NCBI GenBank assembly: GCA_026936325.1
Contig: JAPTHN010000015.1
Span: forward strand, 806,001-870,000
DNA: 64,000 nucleotides
Direction of reading: 5' to 3'
Source: Platynereis dumerilii
Taxonomy: Eukaryota > Annelida > Polychaeta > Phyllodocida > Nereididae
The position numbers were made by a program, and so were the translations under genes. Below are positions 1 through 10,533 of this stretch, one piece after another. Under the pieces are notes generated by a model that was given only the letters and a program-made list of their open reading frames with translations, was not told the origin of the DNA and ran no database searches. Numbering within the stretch: position 1 is the stretch's first letter; each line of letters opens with the position of its first letter.

Positions 1-339
1 AATTTTTCAACAGTACTTTTAACTTCGGAAATTTCAAAATTTTCGGACACGGATTATAGTGTAATACACAAATCTGTCATTTTTTGGAGAGTCTTTATGT
101 TTTATAGACTTTACAAAATTACTATAATAGTTAGAAATACTTGTCCTCTTTATGATCTTTTGAATGGTACCAAAACCATTTCTGTGAGATGAAAATTGGC
201 TAAGTTATAACTATGGCTTGACTTTAGCTGACTCAAGTCTGACTCGACCAGACTGAACATTAACTTGCTGCTTGGGAACCTAACTATGACTTCACTAGTC
301 GACTTTATAGAGTCGACTTCGGGGTATATCCCCAACATT

Positions 340-1078
340 TTCACGGGATAACGATGTGATGAATGTCACCAGATTAACGCTTGACCATCTTCATGACATA
401 ACTGAGAGTTATCACGTGTTTTTCTTCACGTGGTTAACTGGTGAAGATTGCCCCGTAGAAATATAGATGGAGCCACCCGTACTAGAAACACAGCTGTGCA
501 CCGAGTTCCGCACTAAGTTTACTTTAACTGAGTTTAAACTAATTAAACAAATGATTATGATTTCTAAATCTGGATTAATACACAGTATATGGTGGAATGA
601 TGCTTATTAGCTCAAAAAGGGGCACATATTGGATATTATCAGTAAAGACTAGTCATCCAAAATGTGAATCAAGTATGACTACAATCCTTGATTCTGGTAA
701 CCCTTAAGAAGACTGAAAAGAGCCTTACTGCATCACACTGGTTGTGACAAATTTTCAGCAAGTTCTTGTGGCTTTTACTTCAGCCCCACAGCTATTGAAA
801 GCCCAAGATAATGCTTGAAACAGTCTGAGTTGACTGGCTTGATGAGGAGCTAAGTTAACTGGTGGTAGATTTTGCCTCTTCTCAAATAATTCTAACAGGT
901 GAAGATTGCCCCCCAGAAAATCACGTGGTTAACTGGTGAAGATTGACCCCAGAAAATCACGTGGTTAACTGGTGAGAAAATCATGTGGTTAGCATTTGCA
1001 ATAACCTATCAGTTTTCCACGTGATAACTGAGGGGCAATTTCACGTGATAACTCTCAGTTAACCACCAGTTTTTGTCA
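340..1078. repeat. Inverted/direct repeat cluster with CACGTG words
   Basis: The phrase CACGTGGTTAACTGGTGAAG followed by ATTG occurs near 427, 926 and 957. An inverted version with GGGGCAATTTCACGTGATAA lies near 1031-1055. CACGTG appears six times in about 640 bp because it sits in the repeat arms. No open frame of note is present. It is probably a degenerate fold-back or inverted-repeat transposon; no target duplication was identified. The flanks (1-339 and 1079-2095) show nothing I can name. If the Amt gene extends leftward, this lies in one of its introns or in its upstream region. Confidence 0.45.
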
Positions 1079-2095
1079 GCTGGGACACCTCTTTGTTTAT
1101 TCCTTGTCTACCCTATCTCCCTGTAACAGGCAGCTTTCTTTGATACACTTGACAGATGAACATCATACACTCTACAACATCAAGCTGGGTTTTCTCACCT
1201 TCACCATTCCAATAGTTTCATCCCTGTCATATTATGTAATTGAGGACACAATAAATTCAGTTGTTAAAGAATTGTGTGCTTGCATAATTAAGGATTCATT
1301 TAAGCTAACATGAAACCGCATACCTGCAAATGGTATGGGTCAACCTCAAAAACTGTGTTTTCTGAAAACTCCCCTTTGTCGGCCATTTTAAAAATGAAAA
1401 TGATTCCCGGTTCAGCGATTTATTGTTTGTGACCCTGTTTTCGGGTGTCTTACACCATGGGACCATCATATTGACCATACCCCAAGAACATTTTGCACTC
1501 CCAACATATGCATAACTTTTGTCTTTCAGTGTAGTTTAAATAACTACAGTTACTGTGATGAGCATAACTTGAGGATTAAACTACATGACATGTACATAGA
1601 TCTGACAAAAGAAGAACAACGTCAAAATGTCTTTTTTAACAGTCTGATGATGTGACCTTAATAATCTGTTTGTTAGTTTGCTACAGTGTAGGAATATCAC
1701 CCTCCCCTACCAAATATGAATAGATGTTAAAACTGTTTCATATGAAGTCTCAGCACTGTCAGCAGGTGCACGCACTCCTACTCCAGATCTCCCATATTTC
1801 TGTGAGCTTGGAAGTCAGAAGACACCAGATTCCAAAATTACGAAAGCTTCTCCAATTCATGAGCCTTGATGGTCCAATTGTTATCAGTAATTAAATCATG
1901 ACATATGTAAAAATCATGACATATATATATAACGTGGCAAAACAAGAAATGTGTGTTATTGTCATTTTGACACAATTTAATTATATGATTGTATGTTGTG
2001 GAATAGCAAGTTGATGCCGTAAATAGCAACACATTGACTGTTGCCAACTTCCCATGTCAAGTTTCAATTATATAACATAATCATATAGCTTATTT

Positions 2096-2217
2096 AAAGG
2101 TTATTACATGGATCAGTTAGTGTCCTCCCTGTACCAGGGTTTTCGGGAGGATACAGCTGGGGTGAAGAAACTGAAGATGCAAGGAAGGACACAAACTTAG
2201 CCATGTTATAACCTTTT
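2096..2217. mobile_element. Hairpin MITE-like element, copy 1
   Basis: The arms AAGGTTATTACATGG and CCATGTTATAACCTT pair across roughly 120 bp, continuing inward through GTGTCCTCCCT / AGGAAGGACAC. The terminal words match the hairpin at 3737-3878 (ATTACATGGAT at one end, ATGTTATAA near the other), so the two probably belong to one small non-autonomous family. No coding capacity is seen. No target duplication was established. Confidence 0.5.
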
Positions 2218-2364
2218 TATCCCACACCATTTTGTTGTCTTTCAGTTTTCAGTCTTTTCAATTGTTATCTAAAATTATGTAACACCGTGCAAGCAACAGT
2301 CTAGACAGTTGTTTACTCCTGGTCAGTCCTGGACATGCATGACTGATTTTGTGTTAAATTTTTA

Positions 2365-2600
2365 AAAGGTTGGGGAAATTGGCTGATATCGAGGCAGGGA
2401 AGCATGTCACAGCTGAGAGCTTGATTGGGCAAAGACAGGGAAGGATATCTTAATTCATTATTTCTGTTTGGCTGAACCCCATATCCTTCCCTGAAAAATT
2501 GATATCCTCCGCTGTTTGCGTGACAGTTGGGGAAATTTGCTGATATCGAACTTTACAGGAAACAGCTGATACCGGACTTTACAGAAAACTGCTTCCAGAG
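2365..2600 (+). repeat. Short degenerate repeats (GCTGATATCG words)
   Basis: GGGGAAATTGGCTGATATCG at about 2372 recurs as GGGGAAATTTGCTGATATCG at about 2529 and, degenerate, as CAGCTGATACCGGACTTTAC near 2563. GGAAGGATATC at about 2440 faces GATATCCTTCC at about 2480. The stretch is probably repeat-derived. The word GTGTGGGATAAA near 2621 is the inverse of the word just beyond the hairpin at 2217, so the whole 2.1-2.6 kb interval may be one composite element. Confidence 0.35.
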
Positions 2601-3113
2601 GACTGAATAACTTTGTTGGTGTGGGATAAACATTGCTCCCTACAATGAACCACTGCTAAGTGGAAAACGGAAGGCTGACAGACTGACAGTCTAACGACAG
2701 ATGGTGTTATAACTGTACCTATAGCACACCGCTATCTTCTCATTCATCTACCCGTGCTTATCCAGAGTAAAGCCTCAGGCATTGACCCAATTCCAATGGC
2801 TGCATTTATAACATTCATCAGTGATATTATCCAACATGTCAAATAGTTCAACGCCAATGCTAACCGTGTTCATGTAGAATCTATCCAGAATGATTTTGAA
2901 TAATTATCATGTAACCCATATATTATAACGATCGTGTTGTAATGGTTTGCCTCAAAGATCAAAGTTTTTTAAAACTTGTCACAAGAGACTTCTCTTCTGA
3001 GGCTCAGCTTCTCTCTATACCTGCAAGCATTTTCAATTTATTTTTCATAAGTCCCAACAATTTAAATATCTTATTGTCATACAATTGTAAAAGTGCAATG
3101 ATTATAATTTCAG

Positions 3114-3190
3114 CTACGTGAAAGAAAACAGAAGATTTGACGTTCCAACCCTAATAAATGGTCTCTTGAGTTCCTTGGTTTCAATTACAG
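3114..3190 (+). CDS. Ammonium transporter (Amt family), internal exon a
   Basis: This 77-nt exon lies between a TTTCAG acceptor and a GTAAGG donor. After one leading base it reads YVKENRRF then DVPTLINGLLSSLVSIT. The pattern of Asp, Asn-Gly and a Ser-rich helix is typical of the mid-to-late transmembrane helices of Amt/MEP/SLC42 transporters, which conduct ammonium or ammonia across the plasma membrane as trimers. The exon ends after one base of a Gly codon and joins in frame to the exon at 4527. Earlier exons, including the first pore histidine, must lie left of the window. The call rests on frame continuity with the three following exons. Confidence 0.8.
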
Positions 3191-3736
3191 GTAAGGGGGC
3201 CACCATATAATCTTAAGTGGGGGGGGAGGCTTGGATTTTCTTTAAATGAGTAATTTCTTGCTCAGTTTTGGTGAAATAAATAAATTCTTTTTGGGCAGTC
3301 TTGAAAAAAAAAAAATTTCTGGAAGGGTATTTCTTAATAAGGCAATGCTTGATTTGAGAACGAATATTCAGGAACTTCGCGAACTTGAAATAAATAATTA
3401 TGCCCCCGTTACTGTTAAATAAATAATTTCCCGCCAAAGAAAAATTCAGAGCCCCCCTTCATTATCAAAAGGTCACCCCCAAAGCCAGAGGAAGCAGTGA
3501 GTAATAGGTACTGCAAAGCTGCTATTCAAACAGTGATTTCCTCAGATTGCTGCTTGTTGCCTAATGAAATAGACCTCCATTGCTGTCTGTGCTGCCTTAG
3601 AAAAGTGGTCAGTATTGCAAAACAAGTCACTGTAAACAGATATACTGTGTGTGACACCAGTACAATTATTTCCAAATGGAGAATATGGAAAGACAAAGAA
3701 GAATATCACACCCATGGAAAGATTAAATTATTTATA

Positions 3737-4175
3737 TATTATTACATGGATTGTTTTGTATTGACCCAAGTATTATCCCTGCCAGTCCATATTTTCCTGA
3801 GGGCCGCCAGGCTCTCAGGAAAATATGGCTGGCAGGGAGAATACGAGGATCAATGCAAAACCATCTATGTTATAATGTTTTTATTCCATGACAAGCCATG
3901 TACATATATTCGCTAGAAAAAAAGTATTTCTTTAAATTTTACCAGTGATTTTTTGCAAAAAAGACCATTTTTCTGAACATTAACACAAGAGGGTTCTGTT
4001 TGCAACGTCATGTCAGGGAAATGTGAGTTATTGTCCCTCCAGACATGTCATTTACAAAAGAGGGCAACTCTGTTGAGGGAAATATGAGTTATTCTCCCTC
4101 CACAGTTGGTTATCTCGCTGTGCAGTTTTGGTGTATTAGGGACAGTATACATGGCTGGTCATGGAATAAAAAACA
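3737..4175. mobile_element. Hairpin MITE cluster inside an Amt intron
   Basis: At 3778-3837 a near-perfect hairpin pairs CCATATTTTCCTGAG with CTCAGGAAAATATGG, flanked by CCTGCCAG / CTGGCAGG. The pairing extends with mismatches to TATTACATGG (3740) and ATGTTATAATG (3868). The ends match the hairpin at 2096-2217. A further inverted pair, TTTTTATTCCATGACAAGCC near 3880 and its imperfect complement near 4145, suggests a larger or second element up to about 4175. Two copies of a GTTATTSTCCCTCCA word lie between. Confidence 0.5.
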
Positions 4176-4526
4176 TCAAAATCAATGAGTAACTAAGAAA
4201 TAAAGCAAATTTTATCTGATGTGTCTATATTTAATTGACGGTAAAATTTGTAAAGAAGAAATTACTGAATCAGCATGAGATAAACTATGGGCATAATATA
4301 ATCTGTTTCTTTGCTTGATTTCATTTTTCAAAACATTTTATTGGAAAATAAATTTAAATTAATAATTTCCGGCATGATTCATAAAGACCCCAAACAATCA
4401 ACCTCCACAATTTCTTGTATGATTGAGAAAGCCCCCAAACAACCAACCAGAACATCCACAAATTTCAGTAAAAATTTACAGTGGTAAAAAAAACTGATAA
4501 TAAGAAGTTGACATCTTGCCTTGCAG

Positions 4527-4640
4527 GACTGTGTGCCCTGTGTGAGCCTTGGATGGCCTTCTGCATTGGAGCAGTGGGAGCCTTGCTTTCTCTGTTGTCC
4601 ATTCATCTTCTTGAAAGGTTACATATTGACGATCCTGTGG
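4527..4640 (+). CDS. Ammonium transporter, internal exon b
   Basis: This 114-nt exon follows a CTTGCAG acceptor and precedes GTGAGT. Joined to exon a it reads GLCALCEPWMAFCIGAVGA then LLSLLSIHLLERLHIDDPVG. Amt proteins have a membrane helix here (CxxxxPWxAxxIGxxxA), followed by the loop with the conserved Asp-Asp-Pro that precedes the helix bearing the second pore histidine. It ends after one base of the Gly codon completed by the exon at 5858. Both splice sites fit consensus and the frame is continuous, so I am confident of the boundaries. Confidence 0.88.
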
Positions 4641-5410
4641 GTGAGTAGCCTGGATTGCAATTGCTAATGTACAGTGTACACCTTTGGTGGAATGCATGGA
4701 GTGCAAAATATTCACTGCATTCTGCATTACTGACTATTTACAATACACCTTCTTTGGTACATCAGTTGTCTTATAGGCTTTTTCACAACTTGTGCACTTA
4801 TTTGTTTTACTGGGAGTGCATTTATACTTGAAACAAAATATGCTTGGCGTATTTGGTATTGTACAAAGAAATCAGAAATGAATCCTGTAGACTGTTCTTA
4901 TTAACCCACTTCTTATTCAGGCATTGTGGGCTTTCCACAAACACAGTACCGGGTAGTGTTCTTTCTCCTGGACATGATAACTTCCTAATGCAATTATCTC
5001 GCTATAACCTTTGCATGCAATTGTCGGCCAAATTCCTGATCCGCACTCACAGAAGGCTTACTCGATGGTAACTGTAGGCCACATAAATCATGCTTGTTTG
5101 GGTTCCCAGGAGTGTGCAGAACATCTGACTGATAATTAGCTTTGTAAAAGTACAGCTGGTTTTTGGTTGTATTTTGTCCTTTTTTGGTTATCTGCATTCT
5201 ATTGAATGAGTAACGAATGAAGACAATCACAGAATGGCAAACTGCGGAACCGCAAATTCTGCCTCATCAGTGACAGCAATGCTACAAGGAAACAAGGTGG
5301 CTATAAAAAAGTGGGCAAATCCCAATCGTGGACAAAATCTTACACCATCAATGAATATATTCACTTCTTTGTGCCTTTAATAAGATCAAATGGGAGAAGG
5401 GATGGATTGA

Positions 5411-5605
5411 TGTTTGGGGCTTTACGTCCTGTGTTTATGCACTTGGTAGGCTAATTAGGACAGGAGGAGGACACGGCAATGAGGCGAAGGATAATTGAAA
5501 CAGCCGTCCAACATAGGCCTAGTTGACCCGGCAAGAGCTGGATTCGAACCCTGGACCCAGCGATTGGCGGTCCAGCACACTACCACTAGACCAATTCTCC
5601 CCCTA
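5411..5605 (-). mobile_element. tRNA-derived SINE, family B, copy 1
   Basis: Read on the minus strand from about 5605, the element begins with a tRNA-like head: TGGTCTAGTGGTAGTG resembles an A box and GGTTCGAATCC is a perfect B box (near 5540-5550). It continues with a body holding GTGTCCTCCTCCTGTCC. The copy at 47690-47855 shares the body words (GTCCTGTRTTTATG, GGAGGACACRGCAAT on the plus strand). It lies inside the Amt intron in antisense orientation. It is not a functional tRNA gene, because the acceptor arms do not pair and a repeat body follows. Confidence 0.65.
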
Positions 5606-5857
5606 AATGGGAGAAGGGAGTACAGATCAAGAAGGCACATCTTGCCCTCGCCTTCCCTACACAAAGACAGGAGCCCCCATGCTGCCACTCTTCCGGCATC
5701 CTAGGCTTTAACACAACTTTATACTGCCCAGAGTATACACTAAAATATCCTCCTCTACCACTGGCTACCAAAATGTCTACCTTTATCTCTGCTAGCTCTA
5801 TGTATACTTGTATTGAATACTTGTATCTAAATTCTTAATACTTGATTTGCTTTTCAG

Positions 5858-5982
5858 GCTGTGTAGGAGTGCACGCCATTGGGGGCATCTGGAGCCTCAT
5901 CTCCGTTGGACTCTTTGCCAAGAACGATCTTCTGGCGAAAGGAATTCTCAACAGTAACTCCAAGAATTTCGGATTAGTCAAT
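5858..5982 (+). CDS. Ammonium transporter, exon with second pore histidine
   Basis: This 125-nt exon lies between TTTTCAG and GTAAGT. It reads GCVGVHAIGGIWSLISVGLF then AKNDLLAKGILNSNSKNFGL and VN. The GVHxxGGIW motif is the tenth helix of Amt transporters; its His corresponds to the second of the twin pore histidines that line the ammonium path (H318 in E. coli AmtB). The loop after it, GLFAKNDLLAKGI, is shortened relative to bacterial forms, as in animal Amt proteins. The exon ends in phase 0 and joins directly to the terminal exon at 7750. This is the strongest single piece of evidence for the gene's identity. Confidence 0.92.
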
Positions 5983-7164
5983 GTAAGTCAACAGCTTTTA
6001 ATTTCTGCTTCGTGTTGTTGTAAATCTGTAGAGGGAAAAGAGAGTAAGATCTCAGTCTGCACAGGTCTTCATGTGTAGATCGGATGATACACAATAATGC
6101 TCTCAAGGTGTGGGTTTCAGTGAGTCACCCTGCAGTACTCCTTGCATTGATTCTCTTATCCCTGTAGAAAAGAGTACATTCCTGTTATCAATATCAAATT
6201 ACCAGGTGGGGTTGCCCTTTGCACTTACATTTCCTTCACTTCCAGATCTGAATGGAATTGAAAATAAGTGAACTCCCCCATACAAATATATGATACGATA
6301 CAATAAAAATATATTGTCATGTAATACATGAAATTTGTTTCGATAATTACACATTTAAAGCATACCATATGTAACCAAAGGAAAGTACACTGCAAAATCT
6401 GTGACAAAATATGTGAAGGCGGCTTTTGGAAAATGTTGTTTTAATCTAAATATCTTGCTATAACATTAAATTTTATTAGACAGTCTATATGATGCCACAC
6501 ATTACAGAAAGTTTCAACATACTTCCTTGTGTTCAAAAACCAGGCACCGGTCTTTTCCTTTTTTCAAATGATGAAGAGGATCGGCTCCGGCATATTCATT
6601 TTGTATCGTTATCTCTCACTATACATCACATAGATAGTGGATACACTTTTAAGAGCATGCTCATAACCATCTAAAATCCATGCATATTCTTAAGTGTGTT
6701 GCAGTAAATTTCCTGTGGTGCTGATAGAAGGGATAAACACACAGAATTGTAATGCCAGACTGATTACCAGCCAAATTAGAAGCGATTAGCTGGGGCACTC
6801 AAATCTGTAGTTTTATTTTTTGGCCGAACTTGCTTCGAAGTGAATTCATTAAACAGATTGCTGCCAGCATCTTTCAATTTAAGGCGCATTGGAAAAAATA
6901 TATAAAACATTCTTCCAGAGTATGATAATGAATTTTCAACTTGTGAATGCTTAAGTAAAATAATTATAAGAGTGTCTCACAATGTGAATAATGCATAACA
7001 TTGTGCAACAGTTTCGCATTCAAAAAAACAATTAATGCTAATCAAATTCCATGGCAAACAGTTTTCACATGCCTGTAGGTCAACAAAAGAGAATTCATGT
7101 TTGGTTTGTAGAGATAAATGACGTAGTTTTGAGTTAGAAAATCAGTGGCACGTCAACATATTTC

Positions 7165-7556
7165 ATGTGGACAGTCTGGTGAAAATCAGAACTGCATGCT
7201 GCTGCCACCTGGCACAAAACTTAGTTTTGTATGCTTCAGCATTCAGCTCCAAAGAAATAGTTCCAATTTCATGGCACATTCACAAAGTTTCTATTCAACA
7301 TTGAGGTAAACCAAAGTAAGACTCGCCAATCACATGCTCTAAGGAAGTAGACAAGGCCATCAGCGTACTCAGAAACAGACCTGGTTTCTTCCAGACAAAA
7401 ATTTGTGAGTTCTCCACAATGGGTTTACGTGGACTACTCGCTGGAGCTCGCGGAATGGTACACTAGCCACTAGGTGGCAACACATGACAGCATATGTTCT
7501 GCCTAGGCTGGAAAAAGCAGTGGCAATGAAACAGCGGTCCACTTGTAAACAGGCAT
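7165..7556. repeat. Dispersed repeat D, copy 1 (Amt intron)
   Basis: About 390 bp here closely match 37005-37395 in the same orientation. Shared words include CTGCTGCCACCTGGCACAAA, AATAGTTCCAATTTCAT, AAGGAAGTAGACAAGGCCAT and GCAACACATGACAGCATATG (here with one change in the other copy). No splice-bounded coding exon is evident, and the short open frames differ between copies. The word TGCTGCCACCTGGCAC also occurs alone near 8761, so this is a multi-copy family. It ends about 200 bp before the last Amt exon. Confidence 0.7.
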
Positions 7557-7749
7557 GTGGATGTTGTGCACTGTGTGTCTTTCCTGTAAAGACAGTTTTA
7601 CAGGAAGGACATGCTGTATGCACAGTACATTGTGTCTGCTCCAGGGTGACAGGGAGAAAATGTTATGCCAAATTATTTCTTCTTCTGATAAGAGAATCAA
7701 TGGGAACATAATTTTGGCTGAAATTAATGAAATCTTTGTCCTTTTTCAG

Positions 7750-8337
7750 TGTGGAACAGCCTACCTGGTGAGTGTCCAGCTGCTGACTGCTGTCGTCATC
7801 ATTGCCTGGACGTGTGTGACGTCATTCGTCATTCTCAAGACTATTGACCTCATAATGGGGCTAAGGGTAAGCATGGAGGAAGAGGTTCTGGGTTCGGATT
7901 TAGTGGAACATGGAATTTCTACTCTGAACTACAGGTATGACAAGAGAAAGAAGAAAATCATAAGAATTGACTCAGATGAAGAAAATCGAAACCAAACTAT
8001 AGTGCTGACCCCTGATGGGAAATTAACAATTGTCTCAAACGACCAAAATAGATCTACATCAGACGGCGCCACTAACATTGTTATTCCAAATGGTGATGTC
8101 CCTGGTGCCAAAACAAAACGTCGTCTGCTGTTGTCTGGGTTCTTCAAGAAAGGGATATTCAAATCAAGACACAAGACAACATCAGCATCAGACAGAGACC
8201 CAGAAGTAGAATTAAACAACTCGGACGAGAAAGATTCGAGACAAGACAGATTCATTGAAATTACAGCTAATAAGCCACGGAAAGCTTCAAATGAACCGCA
8301 TAGCGCATCTGAATCAGAAACAATATTTATTGGCTGA
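7750..8337 (+). CDS. Ammonium transporter, terminal exon and cytoplasmic tail
   Basis: After a TTTTTCAG acceptor the frame reads CGTAYLVSVQLLTAVVIIAW, the last transmembrane helix, followed by TSFVILKTIDLIMGLRVSME and EEVLGSDLVEHGI. That is the conserved Amt C-terminal region (GLRVsxEEExxGxDxxEHG), which couples trimer subunits in characterised family members. About 140 further residues form a polar tail with a basic stretch (DKRKKKI), a basic/hydrophobic patch (KTKRRLLLSGFFKKGIFKSR) and many Ser/Thr near acidic residues, ending TIFIG and TGA. An internal GTAAGC after GLR resembles a splice donor, but family conservation continues through it, so I read it as exon. An open frame extends upstream of the acceptor only because the intron lacks a stop there. 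Confidence 0.92.
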   Translation, partial: CGTAYLVSVQLLTAVVIIAWTCVTSFVILKTIDLIMGLRVSMEEEVLGSDLVEHGISTLNYRYDKRKKKIIRIDSDEENRNQTIVLTPDGKLTIVSNDQNRSTSDGATNIVIPNGDVPGAKTKRRLLLSGFFKKGIFKSRHKTTSASDRDPEVELNNSDEKDSRQDRFIEITANKPRKASNEPHSASESETIFIG

Positions 8338-8524
8338 ATTATTCCCTTACATGCATAGTAGAGACTGTGGCCCAAATATTATTGTTTCGTTTTCCTGCAG
8401 AGTGTTTTCTCTTGTTTGTAGACAAATCAGTCTTTAACCCGTAGCAAGCAATTGTCAAAGAGAAGAGTTTATCGCGTTAAGTATAAACTCTTCGTATGAT
8501 TCAGTAAAATGTCTGCGTTTATTG

Positions 8525-8530
8525 AATAAA
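8525..8530 (+). other. Polyadenylation signal of the Amt gene
   Basis: AATAAA lies 188 nt after the TGA, with a T-rich stretch following at about 8541-8590. It is the first canonical signal downstream and would give a compact 3' UTR of roughly 210 nt. Confidence 0.6.
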
Positions 8531-8539
8531 GGCATGTCA

Positions 8540-9187
8540 TACATTTTGTACTCCTTTGTCTGGTCTTACTATCTTTTTCTTCACTTCACCTTTTCTTCTC
8601 TTTTTCCATTGCTTATTGGCTGAAAAAGCGTTACTCGCAACTATCCAGGTCTCCAGCATCAGTCCAAACAAATAAGATAATTTCAGGAGATTATGAATTC
8701 TGTCTACAAATTGACCACTGGTTCGTTGCCAGTACAGCGTTCCAGCATTGACAGGACATGTGCTGCCACCTGGCACAAAAATTTGATGAACATGTGCTGT
8801 CTCCTTGAGAGCAACATCGCGATTTCCAGCAAGTGGTCAACAGAAGCTGAGTGTGAGGAGCTCAAACAACTTTAGCCTGGAACTTAGAATAGAAGAAACC
8901 AGGGCCGTTTCCAGAGTATACCGACAGCCTTGTCTACTTTCTTAGAGAAAACGATTGTCTAATCCGACTTGCGAGACATGGATTTCGAACCGACACTTGT
9001 GAATTAGCCGACAAGTTGTCGAAGTCGCTATCAAAATTAAGGCTTGTTGCTATATAATGTAAACAATGCTAAATGCTGGCCTTCTTAAAACAATAATAGT
9101 CAACAGACAAACAATCTTGCATTGGTTGAGGGAAGATTGGCACCACATCCAAGAAAATGGTTATGATAACCAAATATTGCTATTTTC
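8540..9187. other. Intergenic stretch between convergent genes
   Basis: No convincing exon is seen. A fragment of repeat D (TGCTGCCACCTGGCACAAAA near 8761) is present. The 3' end of the minus-strand membrane-protein gene could lie between here and 12.6 kb. One minus-strand interval near 8565-8615 has acceptor- and donor-like edges, but in the phase required by the preceding exon it stops almost at once, so I do not call it. Confidence 0.4.
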
Positions 9188-9191
9188 TTAA

Positions 9192-9872
9192 AGACCCAAC
9201 TGTGACTATAAAAGGAGACAGAACTAGCAAGATGGCAGTCTGAATCTGACCCCCCAAGAGCGAACATCTCTCCAATTCTCTCACTTTTTCCCAATTTCTC
9301 AAGTCATTTATAAAGCAACTTACAAGCATGAATGTCATATGTGCAGATAGATTATTTAATGCAGAAAATGAAAATGCAATTTTTAATGCAAACACACTTA
9401 TATGAAGTAAGATATTTGCTAAATTATGAAAAATATCAGAATTTTCTTGGAAATTTGATTGACAGCTCCTAATGACATTTCTGCCATTGCTACTAATTGA
9501 TCTGAAGTGACCAATCACTGTTCTCTCATTTGCATAAAATTTGGATATGGCAGTGGTCAATGCCGCAGTAATGAGGGGTCAATTATATGTAACCTTAACA
9601 GAAGGAGAATTATATTTCAATGAAAGTTCAATGGATTCTCAATTACTCTAATGTGATACCAGGCTTGATAAGCATACATATCAATTAAATAGCTAAATTA
9701 TTTATTTGGTGTTTCAAATTCCAAAGAAAATGCGAACTTTAGGGAAAGTTAACTGCAAGACCCCCTTACGTGATATTTTGTCAGGTGTGGCCTAATGACC
9801 ATTGTCCAATCAGAATCCAGTAGAAGTTTTACTGCTTTGTGGCATAGATTCGTTGCTCTTGCAGTTGGGTCT
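9192..9872. mobile_element. TTAA-flanked MITE (piggyBac/Kolobok type)
   Basis: The element is 681 bp. Its ends are AGACCCAACTG and CAGTTGGGTCT, perfect inverse complements over 11 bp. It is flanked on both sides by TTAA (9188-9191 and 9873-9876), the target duplication used by piggyBac and Kolobok transposons. A further AAGACCC word lies near 9758. No transposase frame is present, so it is non-autonomous. The next stretch to 10533 shows no identifiable feature apart from A/T runs. Confidence 0.75.
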
Positions 9873-9876
9873 TTAA

Positions 9877-10533
9877 CCAACATTTTAGGAGATTATTAAC
9901 CTCTGAGATTGGTCTGATGCTTATCAAACTGTACTTTATTATCATGAAAATCCATTTTTAGAGTGAACCCCAAACTATCTGGATTTCATGCCAATTTGGT
10001 CATATTTTATTGTCTATATACGTCAAGTTGTGATTTGAGCATTGTTAGGCCCATGCAATGAGATTGATTAGAGGCAGAACAGATGATCCTTGGTGCTTAA
10101 GAATTAATAGTTTGTTTACAACTTGCACATCAAAATATAAGTTTATTTCCGCCTGTAGCTAAGGTACTGTAATGTTAAAATTGCGAGAAAAAAGTTTGTA
10201 CCTCATTCGCAGGCAAATATAATAAATTAGAAACGGACACAAACTACACATACATAGAACTCTTGTTTCAGATACACACAGAAATAAGTTGACAACATGA
10301 CAATTAAATTATAGGATGGCATTTTATTAATGTCCTTAAAAGGACTTTTTTTTTTAGAAAATGAACCTGGTAGTTAGAAGAAAAAAAACATTTTGAACAT
10401 TGACAATTCCTACGGATAAAAAAAAACCTATATTAGTTAATTTGTAAATTTCTCTCTTATCTTTCCCCATTTGTTTGTTGCACAGAAGTAGGCTTCATGA
10501 ACTTTATGATAAATAACGATATTTACATGCATA
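9877..10533. other. AT-rich non-coding stretch
   Basis: No exon, repeat copy or RNA gene could be supported here. Homopolymer runs of T and A occur near 10347, 10380 and 10418. Confidence 0.4.

Noticed and set aside
5530-5602. A tRNA gene on the minus strand
   Set aside because: A and B boxes are good, but the acceptor stem does not pair and the sequence continues into a repeat body shared with 47690-47855; it is a SINE head.
8565-8615. Candidate 3' exon of the minus-strand membrane-protein gene
   Set aside because: Edges resemble splice sites, but in the phase set by the preceding exon the frame stops almost at once; the Lys-rich reading needs another phase.
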